A stretch of 64,000 bases of DNA from [Clostridium] scindens ATCC 35704 (GTDB lineage: Bacteria > Bacillota > Clostridia > Lachnospirales > Lachnospiraceae): contig NZ_CP036170.1 in the NCBI RefSeq assembly GCF_004295125.1, forward strand, positions 1,190,001 to 1,254,000. The letters run 5' to 3'. Numbering within the stretch: position 1 is the stretch's first letter; each line of letters begins with the position of its first letter. The notes under the pieces were generated by a model, which was not told where the DNA came from, did not search any database, and saw only the letters and a program-made list of their open reading frames with translations. A program made the translations under genes and the position numbers. This document shows positions 11,780-19,863 of the stretch, one piece after another.

Positions 11780-11926
11780 AGGATGTTCCTCCGTTAGGTA
11801 TTTTATATATATTACATGAATTGCAGATTTATCTTCATGATATAGATTGTAGACGTTTTTCCACATATTTTCAAGGTTATTCAGCATATATTGGGAATAG
11901 ACTTCACACGGAAATGAGGATGCCCG

Positions 11927-12460
11927 ATGAAATTATTCATGTATGTCACGGATTTTATCGTTCCGCTGGTAATATTCGGAATTGTCAGTTATGGAGTGCT
12001 GATGAAGGTAAATGTCTATGATACCTTCATCAAAGGCGCCAAAAGCGGCTTTTTCACGGTAATTAAAATAATGCCGACGCTGATCGGGCTTATGGTGGCA
12101 GTAGGAGTGCTGCGGGCTTCGGGATTCCTTGATTTTCTGTCAGGAATTATCGGGCAGTTTACGGAATACATAGGATTTCCAGGAGAACTGGTGCCGCTTA
12201 CAGTGGTAAAGATGTTCTCTTCTTCGGCGGCCACGGGGCTGCTTCTGGATGCGTTCAAGGAGTATGGAACGGACTCGTACATAGGGCTGGTGGCATCCAT
12301 CAGCATGTCCTGCACGGAGACTATATTCTACACCATGAGCGTCTACTTTATGACAGCCAAAGTCACGAAGACCAGATATACTCTGGGAGGCGCCATGCTT
12401 GCGACCTTTGCAGGGCTTGTGGCCAGCACGGTGCTGGCTGGGATGATGGTGGCCGGGTAA
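11927..12460 (+). CDS. spmB: spore maturation protein B
   Basis: 177-residue membrane protein of the SpmB family, partner of SpmA in spore core dehydration. Hydrophobic segments near residues 5-25, 45-65 and 150-175, with the characteristic KMFSSSAATGLLLDAF and SCTETIFYTMSVYF stretches. ATG at 11927 follows GAGGA by six bases. Separation from spmA, with opposite orientation, is unusual and points to an inversion of the 8.0-11.9 kb segment. Confidence 0.92.
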   Translation: MKLFMYVTDFIVPLVIFGIVSYGVLMKVNVYDTFIKGAKSGFFTVIKIMPTLIGLMVAVGVLRASGFLDFLSGIIGQFTEYIGFPGELVPLTVVKMFSSSAATGLLLDAFKEYGTDSYIGLVASISMSCTETIFYTMSVYFMTAKVTKTRYTLGGAMLATFAGLVASTVLAGMMVAG

Positions 12461-12584
12461 TAGTAATTCTACCAGAAAAGGGTAACTGTGCAAGGCCCAA
12501 AAGTCAGGAATTGGTAGAAATAGCGTTTCAAAAATGATAAAATTAAAAAGACCTATGAAATCAAGGACAAGTTGGAGAATACAA

Positions 12585-13949
12585 ATGCAGTTACGCAATG
12601 AGATCCCAGACACGTTCTGGAGCCTGTTCCGGTCCGTGAACCGGGAGATATACATTGATGCGCTATTATATATCAATGAAGAATACCAATATAATAACTA
12701 TTTCCTTACCAAAGAGGCATGCATCCAGATTCTAGGCGATATGAATGCCAGGAAGCGGTACGAACTTCAATGGGAAGAAAGCGAGTCTGAATTCGATATG
12801 CTGGAGACGCCGTCATCCCGTATCTTGAACTGGCTTCTTCGGACCGGATGGCTTAAACGGATAGAGGATTATAATACGCTGGTGACCAATATCGTGATCC
12901 CGGACTATTCCGCCATATTTATTGATGCTTTCGAACGCCTCAGTTCCGAGGATATGGAGGAGACAGACATCTATATCCAGAATGTCTATGCCACGTTATT
13001 TTCCTTTCAGAACGATGCAAGAGCCAATCTGGGCATGCTTCGCACGGCTTTGGTGAATACACGCAGGCTTAATAAGGCGCTGCAGGATATGCTCCATAAT
13101 ATGGACAAGTTTTTTGCACGGCTCTTGGATCAAAAGTCTTATGGCGATCTTCTAAGAGAGCATCTGGACGGGTATGTGGAGGAAATCGTGAGGAAGAAGT
13201 ATCATATCTTGAAGACTTCGGACAATTTCTATATCTATAAGATGGATATTAAGAAGTGTCTGCGCGATATGCGGGAGGATGAAGCGTGGATAGAGCAGGT
13301 AAGAGAACGTTCAAGGGCCATGGGAGATACAGGGGAGGATGTATTGGAACTTCTGGATCTGATCGAGAGGGGATTCGATGATATTGAGCATAGGATCGCC
13401 AACATGGACAAGGAACATACCAAATACGTCCGCGCGACGGTAACCAGGCTTAACTATCTGCTTAGCGGAGAATCGGATACGAAAGGACTGGTCGTAAAAC
13501 TTCTGAACCGAATGTCAGAGAGCGCGGATTATGATGAGGTGCTGGCAAAGACGGGGGAGAAGATGAATCTCTCCCTGCTGGAGATATTATCGGAGAAGTC
13601 CTTGTATAAAAGGCGGAAGGGGCGAAGATACTTTATCAGCCAGATGGAGCCGGATGAAGAGATTGCGGACCTTGACAAGGAAGATGTGCTGAAGCTTAAC
13701 CGCATCCAGGTACGCTATACCAAGGAACAGATTGAGGCCTTCATTGAATCCCACATGGATCAGAACGATATTATGGATGCGGCACAGGTAGATATAACGG
13801 ATGAGGAATCCTTTGAAAAATTGATCTTGGCCTATGATTACAGTACCAGAGGGAGCAGCAAGTACATGGTGCTGGAAGAAGAGCCAAAGATGATAGAAAA
13901 AGGGCCGTATAAGTATCCGGCGCTGAAGTTTGTAAGGAGAAGATTATGA
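12585..13949 (+). CDS. jetA: Wadjet anti-plasmid system subunit JetA (kleisin, MukF/MksF-like)
   Basis: 454-residue first gene of a complete jetABCD operon. In Wadjet, JetA is the kleisin that bridges the SMC ATPase heads of JetC and recruits JetB. The sequence is largely helical and charged, with an N-terminal winged-helix-like part (NEIPDTFWSLFRSVNREIY at 5-23) and a C-terminal part ending in YKYPALKFVRRRL. It most resembles the DUF5716-type JetA rather than the DUF3375 type. ATG at 12585 has GGAG seven bases upstream; an in-frame ATG at 12534 lacks one. Its stop overlaps the jetB start by four bases. Confidence 0.88.
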   Translation: MQLRNEIPDTFWSLFRSVNREIYIDALLYINEEYQYNNYFLTKEACIQILGDMNARKRYELQWEESESEFDMLETPSSRILNWLLRTGWLKRIEDYNTLVTNIVIPDYSAIFIDAFERLSSEDMEETDIYIQNVYATLFSFQNDARANLGMLRTALVNTRRLNKALQDMLHNMDKFFARLLDQKSYGDLLREHLDGYVEEIVRKKYHILKTSDNFYIYKMDIKKCLRDMREDEAWIEQVRERSRAMGDTGEDVLELLDLIERGFDDIEHRIANMDKEHTKYVRATVTRLNYLLSGESDTKGLVVKLLNRMSESADYDEVLAKTGEKMNLSLLEILSEKSLYKRRKGRRYFISQMEPDEEIADLDKEDVLKLNRIQVRYTKEQIEAFIESHMDQNDIMDAAQVDITDEESFEKLILAYDYSTRGSSKYMVLEEEPKMIEKGPYKYPALKFVRRRL

Positions 13950-14590
13950 TAGACTATTTTGAACAGCTAAGCCAGGAAGAGCAGGAGGATATCACGGAGG
14001 TAATCCAGATCCTGTACCGCCAGACATTTCTGCTGGAGAGGAAGTATGACAAAAGGTCGGGGCGCATGCAGTATGTGCGGGAGTATCGGATATGCAGCAA
14101 GCATCTGGAATTCTTAAGGGCATATTATAAAGTTGCGGGCATTACATTGAAAGAGAATGCCCATATGGGCCTGATCTATATCCAGGGGGAGGCTTTGTGG
14201 GGAGAGAAGCTGCCAAGGCTTGCAACCATCTATCTGCTGGTATTAAAACTCATCTATGATGAGCAGATGGCGTCGGTATCTTCCAGCAGTTATATTGTCA
14301 CCACGTTGGGGGCGGTCAACGGAAAGGCAGGAGACTTCCGGGTGCTCCATGGCCTGCCTTCTCCTACGGAAATGCGCCGGACCATCGCGCTTCTTAAGAA
14401 ATATCAGATCATAGAGCCGCTGGACGTTCTGGAGGAATTGAACGAGCACACGAGGCTTATCATATATCCCTGCATTCACGCGGTGCTGATGGGGGATGAC
14501 ATTAAGGAACTGTTAGAGACATTTGGCGAGGAGGAGAACATTGGAGACGAAGCAGCCATTCAAAGCACTTTCGAGGATATGCCTGAATAA
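13946..14590 (+). CDS. jetB: Wadjet subunit JetB (DUF4194, MukE/MksE-like)
   Basis: 214-residue DUF4194-type protein. JetB is the kleisin-associated winged-helix dimer that with JetA and JetC forms the loop-extruding complex acting on circular plasmid DNA. The sequence shows helical winged-helix-like segments (LEFLRAYYKVAGITL at about 54-68; SPTEMRRTIALLKKYQIIEPL near 135-155) and an acidic C-terminus. ATGA overlap with jetA and a 50-base overlap with jetC indicate tight translational coupling and fixed stoichiometry. Confidence 0.88.
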   Translation: MIDYFEQLSQEEQEDITEVIQILYRQTFLLERKYDKRSGRMQYVREYRICSKHLEFLRAYYKVAGITLKENAHMGLIYIQGEALWGEKLPRLATIYLLVLKLIYDEQMASVSSSSYIVTTLGAVNGKAGDFRVLHGLPSPTEMRRTIALLKKYQIIEPLDVLEELNEHTRLIIYPCIHAVLMGDDIKELLETFGEEENIGDEAAIQSTFEDMPE

Positions 14591-17500
14591 CTGGCATTAT
14601 ATAGATAAGAAGATATTGACTTTAAGCGAAGGGATTAATTTCTTTACCGGCCATTCCGGAAGCGGCAAGTCTACGGTGATCGACGCGATCCAGATCGTTC
14701 TGTATGCCAATACGGATGGCCGCGGGTTCTTTAACAAGGCGGCGGCAGACGATTCTGACCGGAGCCTGATCGAGTACCTGCGGGGCATGGTAAATATCAG
14801 TGAGAATAATGAATCCCAGTATCTTCGGAATAAGAACTTTTCCAGCACCATCGTACTGGAACTGGAACAGACCAATACCAGAGAAAAGCAGTGCGTGGGC
14901 GTCGTATTTGACGTGGAGACGGCTACCAATGAGATTAGCAGGCTGTTCTTCTGGCATACGGGAGAACTTTTAAATAACCATTACCGCACGGAAAAAAGAT
15001 GTCTGACGACCATAGAAATGCGGGAGTATCTGCAAAGGACGTTTCCGCCGGAAGGATTCTACTGCGGCCCGAGCAATGAGAGATTCCGCCGCCAGCTCTA
15101 TGACATTTATCTGGGCGGGCTTGACATGGATAAATTTCCCAGGTTATTTAAACGGGCGATCCCGTTCCGCATGAATATCAAGCTGGAGGACTTTGTAAAA
15201 GAGTATATCTGCATGGAGCAGGATATCCAGATTGAGGACCTTCAGGAGAGCGTCATGCAGTATGGACGGATGCAGAACAAGATTGAAGAGACGCAAGAAG
15301 AGATCAGAAGGCTTAATCTGATTCGGGAGCAGTATGAGGAATTCTGCAAAGAGCACCGGGAGGTGGAAGCCTGCACGTACCAGATTGACCGGCTGGAAGA
15401 ACTCTGGCTGGAAGCAAAGATCCAGGAATGCCGGGATAAGTCGCTGGGGCGCCAGGGGGAGATCGGCAAACAGGAAGCGGTTAAGGAACAGCTGGAATCA
15501 CAGGCCAGAATCCTACAGAAGGAGTATGAGGATATTATTCTCAGGATCGCCGACAGCGGATATGCCAATCTGGAGTCAGAACTGGCTGGCCTTAATGAGA
15601 CGCTTGAGAGGCTGGGGGCCAGCAAGGCACGCTGGGGGCAGACAGCCGACCGCCTCAAAGAGTGGAAGCAGCAGGATGTGACGCCCAACCAGTCCATCTG
15701 GGATATCGACAAATTCGCGGACGGAAGCATTTCCGAAGGGGAACTTGAGAGGCTCAAAGAGAGCCTTCTGGATATCCAGGAAGAATTAGAAGAGCAGCGC
15801 CGGGAGGCAGACTCGGACCTGCGCAAGATCAAGAAGGAAGAAAAGGATGCCAGAGAGGAATTAAAGGAACTGAAGCAGGGGAAGAAGGCGTATCCCAGGG
15901 AACTGGAAGAGGCCAGATACGAACTGCGCAACCGTCTTCACGAGCGATGCGGGAAATTCGTCAACGTACAGATACTCGCAGACCTTCTGGATATTAAGGA
16001 TGAGCGGTGGCACAACGCGATCGAAGGCTATCTGGGCAGCAATAAGCTGCTGCTTGTGGTGGAACCGGGATATGCCAGGGAAGCCATGGACATCTACCAA
16101 GGGATGGACAGAAAGAAATATTACCGTGCGGCCGTTCTGGACACGGAGAAGGTCATGGAGGATGGGCACCAGGCAAAGGAGGGCTCCCTTGCAGAGGAAA
16201 TTGTGGCAAAAGAGCCTTATGTCAGGGCTTACATCGACTTTTTCCTGGGAAATGTGATGAAATGCGAATCTATAGAGGAACTGCGGGAGCACCGGATCGG
16301 AATCACGCCGGACTGCGTCTTGTATCACAGCTACCGCCTGCAGCATATCAATCCGGATAATTATACCAGGCGGGCCTATATCGGAGAGACGAGTATGCGA
16401 AAGCGTATCCGCCAGTTGGAGGAGAAGTGCCAGCATCTCCAGGAAGAGCGTCTGCCTCTGCAGGAGATGCTGGAGGAAATCCGAAAGACTATGCAGCTGG
16501 AAATGCTGATGCAGCCGATCTCCGATTATCTGGGCTGGCTGTCTGATATAGAGCAGATTCCGGCAAAAGAGCGAAGGAAGAAGCAGATCGTAGAGAAAAT
16601 GCAGCGCTTAAAAGAGGAATCCGTGGATACCTGGAATCGTCAGAAAGAGGAAATCCAGCGGCAGCAGGAGGATAAAAAAGCGCAGATCGATCAGGTGCAG
16701 AAGGACATCTGGAACAACCAGAAGGATATTGAACGATTCCGGGAGGAACTTATACAGTCCGAGTCCGCATTGGTGCAGCAGAAGCAAAAGACTGTGGAAA
16801 ACCCTGAATATGAGCAAGAATTCCAGGAGTACCTTGCAGGGAAGAAATCATCCAATTATGAATATCTGAAGCGGCAGAGGATTGCAGAGCGCTATCCGAA
16901 GCAGGAAAGGGAGGAGCAGGCATACCAGAAACTGGTGGATATCCGAGGCGAATACCTGAGGAATTATCCAAACCGTACCTACTCCGCGGCAATTAAGAAT
17001 AACGAGGCTTACGATAAACTGCTGAACACGCTGCAGTGCGACGATCTGGAATCTTACCGGGAGTCGGCGAAAGAACAGGCGCGCCAGGCGGTGGAACATT
17101 TTAAGGATGACTTTATCTTTAAGATACGAAGCGCCATCCGGGAAGCCTACCAGCGCAGGGACGAACTGAACCGCATCATCAGCAGGCTGGACTTCGGAAA
17201 AGATAAGTATCAATTTGTAATTACCAAGAATAAAGGGGCCGACGGGAAATATTACAAGATGTTCATGGACGATTCGCTGCAGATCAATCCAAGCCAGCTG
17301 ACCAATACCATAGACAATCAGCTTAACATGTTCACCATGGAGCATGAGGATCAGTACGGGGATCTGATGAATGAACTGATCAACATCTTCATCCCGCCGG
17401 AAAACGCAACGAAGGAAGAACTGGACGAGGCGAAGAAGAACATGGACAAGTATGCGGATTACCGCACCTATCTGTCCTTCGATATGCAGCAGATCGTAAA

Positions 17501-17885
17501 AGGCGATAAAGATATGACCATCGGTCTTAGCAAGATGATCAAGAAGAACTCCGGCGGCGAGGGACAGAATCCGCTGTACGTAGCGCTTCTTGCCAGTTTC
17601 GCGCAAGTTTACCGTATCAACCTCTCGCCCAAAATCCACAGAAGCCCCACCATACGGCTGGTCGTACTGGATGAGGCCTTCTCCAAGATGGATGCGGAAA
17701 AAGTGGCCAGTTGCATCTCGCTGATCCGGGGACTCGGCTTCCAGGCCATTATCAGCGCTACCAACGATAAAATACAGAATTACCTGGAAAATGTAGATAA
17801 GACATTCGTGTATGCCAATCCGAACAAGCGGCATATATCGATACAGGAATTTGAGAGGAAAGATTTTGGGGAACTGAAAGATTGA
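14541..17885 (+). CDS. jetC: Wadjet subunit JetC (SMC/MukB-like ATPase)
   Basis: 1114-residue SMC-type ATPase, the DNA-extruding motor of Wadjet. Walker A GHSGSGKST lies at 37-45; coiled coil rich in E, R, K and Q covers about 230-480 and 610-800, with a hinge-like region between. The C-terminal head has the signature NSGGEGQ (S1004-G1006) and Walker B VVLDEAF (D1044, E1045). No methionine start is available. TTG at 14541 has AGGAGGA five bases upstream and is preferred over TTG at 14523. The long overlap with jetB supports coupled translation. MukB-like ATPases of this length match the family. Confidence 0.93.
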   Translation: METKQPFKALSRICLNNWHYIDKKILTLSEGINFFTGHSGSGKSTVIDAIQIVLYANTDGRGFFNKAAADDSDRSLIEYLRGMVNISENNESQYLRNKNFSSTIVLELEQTNTREKQCVGVVFDVETATNEISRLFFWHTGELLNNHYRTEKRCLTTIEMREYLQRTFPPEGFYCGPSNERFRRQLYDIYLGGLDMDKFPRLFKRAIPFRMNIKLEDFVKEYICMEQDIQIEDLQESVMQYGRMQNKIEETQEEIRRLNLIREQYEEFCKEHREVEACTYQIDRLEELWLEAKIQECRDKSLGRQGEIGKQEAVKEQLESQARILQKEYEDIILRIADSGYANLESELAGLNETLERLGASKARWGQTADRLKEWKQQDVTPNQSIWDIDKFADGSISEGELERLKESLLDIQEELEEQRREADSDLRKIKKEEKDAREELKELKQGKKAYPRELEEARYELRNRLHERCGKFVNVQILADLLDIKDERWHNAIEGYLGSNKLLLVVEPGYAREAMDIYQGMDRKKYYRAAVLDTEKVMEDGHQAKEGSLAEEIVAKEPYVRAYIDFFLGNVMKCESIEELREHRIGITPDCVLYHSYRLQHINPDNYTRRAYIGETSMRKRIRQLEEKCQHLQEERLPLQEMLEEIRKTMQLEMLMQPISDYLGWLSDIEQIPAKERRKKQIVEKMQRLKEESVDTWNRQKEEIQRQQEDKKAQIDQVQKDIWNNQKDIERFREELIQSESALVQQKQKTVENPEYEQEFQEYLAGKKSSNYEYLKRQRIAERYPKQEREEQAYQKLVDIRGEYLRNYPNRTYSAAIKNNEAYDKLLNTLQCDDLESYRESAKEQARQAVEHFKDDFIFKIRSAIREAYQRRDELNRIISRLDFGKDKYQFVITKNKGADGKYYKMFMDDSLQINPSQLTNTIDNQLNMFTMEHEDQYGDLMNELINIFIPPENATKEELDEAKKNMDKYADYRTYLSFDMQQIVKGDKDMTIGLSKMIKKNSGGEGQNPLYVALLASFAQVYRINLSPKIHRSPTIRLVVLDEAFSKMDAEKVASCISLIRGLGFQAIISATNDKIQNYLENVDKTFVYANPNKRHISIQEFERKDFGELKD

Positions 17886-17891
17886 AAGATA

Positions 17892-17966
17892 ACACGTAAC
17901 AATATTAAGATGTGCACGTAACACTTTTCAAAAATGTTACGTGCACATCTTAATATTGTTACGTGT
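17892..17966. repeat. 32-bp perfect inverted repeat between jetC and jetD
   Basis: 17892-17923 is exactly complementary to 17935-17966, with an 11-base loop whose TTTT and AAAA can also pair. The inner part (CACGTAACACTTTT then AAAATGTTACGTG) is the same palindrome as at 30794-30828. The T-run typical of a terminator is missing. It lies 7 bases behind the jetC stop and 45 before jetD, so it would form a very strong mRNA hairpin inside the operon or a cruciform in DNA. Confidence 0.9.
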
Positions 17967-18011
17967 CAAACCGCACTAACTGGTGTGTCAAATTGAAAGG
18001 AGCGTGCCAGA

Positions 18012-19250
18012 ATGTATATTGTAGATAAAATTATAAATAAATGTGAAAAAAGCAGCAGGGATTGGCGAAGCGGTGCCTCCGGGCGCCGTACGATACAGAT
18101 TATGCAGTCGGATTATGACAGATGTGGGAAATCAGTGCTGATAAGCGAAGTGAAGGAATTGGAATTCCGGGGGCTGATCGAGATTGAAAAGTGGGTAACC
18201 AGAGGAAGCGATGTAGATATAATTGCTTTTCGGGTGGAAAAGCTGGACAAATTCTATGAATTAGCCAAAAGCGAGGGAAGAATGGTCTGGCCGAAACAGG
18301 AACGGGTTGATTATTATAGAGGGATGCTGGAGGCAGAACTTGGGAAGGGTATAGAAAAGAATTGGATCCGGGAGTATTACAGATACCTTATATCTAGACT
18401 GGATAAAGGAAATTTTCCAAAAGATGTGGAGAAATTAGAATTATATACTTGCTGCCTCAGAGGGATTGACGAATTGGAGGAGCCTGTATATAAACGCATA
18501 TTCAGCAAAAAGTACCTTAACAATTCAAAAAAATTTGAAAAGGAGGTGCAGGGCCATCTCATATCTGTAGCAAAGAAGTATTGGGATGAGATCGAAGAAG
18601 ATATGGATGACAAGACGGTGCTGTCGCAGTTACTGCTCGAGGAATACGCTCAGGAACTGGAAATGAAAGGGCCCCTCAGGCTGATTATCGAATCAGGGGG
18701 TAAGATGCAATCGGAAGAAGGAACAGAGATAGAAGGAGAGACACCGCCAGATCAAGAAATAGATATATCTGCCTTCATTTATGGCGTTACATTAAACAGT
18801 GCGATGCTGAAATATAGCAGAATCGCGCCTAAGCAGCCGGATATCAGACGTATCATTACCATAGAAAATAAGGCAAATTTTGTATCTGTGCCCTATGATC
18901 CTCACACATTATATATTTTCAGCCATGGATACTTTTCGCCAAAAGAAAGGGAATTTTTGAAAAAATTGGCGTATATTTTGAACGAAGAGGATGTGGGATA
19001 TTATCACAGCGGCGATCTGGATTACGGCGGTATTAAGATATATGAATATATTAAGAAACGTATTTTCCCGGAATTAAGGCCTTATCTGATGGATGTAGAG
19101 ACTTATGACAGGTATTTGGAATATGGAGAGGAAGCGCCGGAAAGTGTCCTGAAGAAGATAAAAACGGTGGGATTGCCGGAGTTTCAAGGGCTGATAGGCC
19201 GTATGCTGGAGACGGGGCTTATGATTGAGCAAGAAAGTTTTTTGATTTAA
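18012..19250 (+). CDS. jetD: Wadjet subunit JetD (Toprim nuclease, DUF3322/DUF2220)
   Basis: 412-residue nuclease subunit that cleaves plasmid DNA after loop extrusion by JetABC. The C-terminal DUF2220 part has the Toprim acidic residues: E285 in TIENKAN and D335/D337 in HSGDLDYGG, followed by the family-typical YEYIKKRIFPELRPYLMD stretch. The N-terminal DUF3322-like part contains the helical DYYRGMLEAEL and CLRGIDELEEP segments. ATG at 18012 has AGGAG nine bases upstream. All key acidic residues are in place, so the system looks active. Confidence 0.92.
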   Translation: MYIVDKIINKCEKSSRDWRSGASGRRTIQIMQSDYDRCGKSVLISEVKELEFRGLIEIEKWVTRGSDVDIIAFRVEKLDKFYELAKSEGRMVWPKQERVDYYRGMLEAELGKGIEKNWIREYYRYLISRLDKGNFPKDVEKLELYTCCLRGIDELEEPVYKRIFSKKYLNNSKKFEKEVQGHLISVAKKYWDEIEEDMDDKTVLSQLLLEEYAQELEMKGPLRLIIESGGKMQSEEGTEIEGETPPDQEIDISAFIYGVTLNSAMLKYSRIAPKQPDIRRIITIENKANFVSVPYDPHTLYIFSHGYFSPKEREFLKKLAYILNEEDVGYYHSGDLDYGGIKIYEYIKKRIFPELRPYLMDVETYDRYLEYGEEAPESVLKKIKTVGLPEFQGLIGRMLETGLMIEQESFLI

Positions 19251-19302
19251 ACGCCGATATCGAGTTTGTAAAAGATGAGATAGAGAAGATAAATAAGTGC
19301 AA

Positions 19303-19345
19303 AAGAACCGCTGCCGTTGGGGTGAGGACAGCGGTTCTTCTTTTA
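19303..19345. terminator. bidirectional terminator behind jetD
   Basis: AAGAACCGCTG (19303-19313) is complementary to CAGCGGTTCTT (19329-19339), with CTTTTAC on one side and TTTTGCAC on the other strand. It ends jetD and originally the decayed aminotransferase gene on the minus strand. Confidence 0.85.
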
Positions 19346-19841
19346 CGATGTTATACGCTTTCTGCGATTTTTGGGTTATTCTCAGGAATTCATCGATAGC
19401 TTCCGTGCTGTTGCAATGCAGCGGGGATACGCGGATCACGCCTTCGATCTCGAGGGCTTCTACGATTCTCTTGGAGTACATGCTGCTTCTTAAGCGCTCG
19501 AATACGGTAACGCCGTGATCGAGATATTTTTGTACGCATTCAGAGTACTCAATTCCTTTAATGCCCATGGCGACAATCAGGTCTTTATATGTAAGGTCTT
19601 CCATATCTACAGATACTTCGACATTATCAATGTGTCTTAAGCCTGGAACTTCGTCGGTTCCTTCCAGCATGCGGTAGAGAAGCGCTCTTTCCTGGAGATG
19701 GCTCCGGTTCATGCCTTCCACATACAGGGCACGCTTATCAGCCTTATCGGCATCCTCTAAGAAATGCGCGCCGATGTCGCATACATAGTCGATGACAGCC
19801 ATCATTGCCGCATAGTTTGCCGGCAACGGGGTTCCGAGATT
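19346..19841 (-). pseudogene. C-terminal remnant of a class V aminotransferase (cysteine desulfurase-like)
   Basis: The minus strand encodes about 160 residues matching the C-terminal third of SufS/CsdB-like aminotransferases: GTPLPANYAAMMAVIDYV at the upstream end and YSKRIVEALEIEGVIRVSPL near the end. The PLP-binding domain with its catalytic lysine is absent. Upstream, an in-frame TGA at 19842-19844 cuts it off 20 bases before the DUF885 stop. Downstream the frame reads through the terminator into jetD, so the natural stop is lost, probably by a frameshift after LRITQK. Deletion between this gene and its lost 5' part is likely. Confidence 0.8.
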
Positions 19842-19863
19842 TCACACATCCATTCGCCGTCCT

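Noticed and set aside
17892-17966. Reading the jetC-jetD inverted repeat as a normal terminator
   Set aside because: There is no T-run, and a terminator here would silence the nuclease subunit of the operon.
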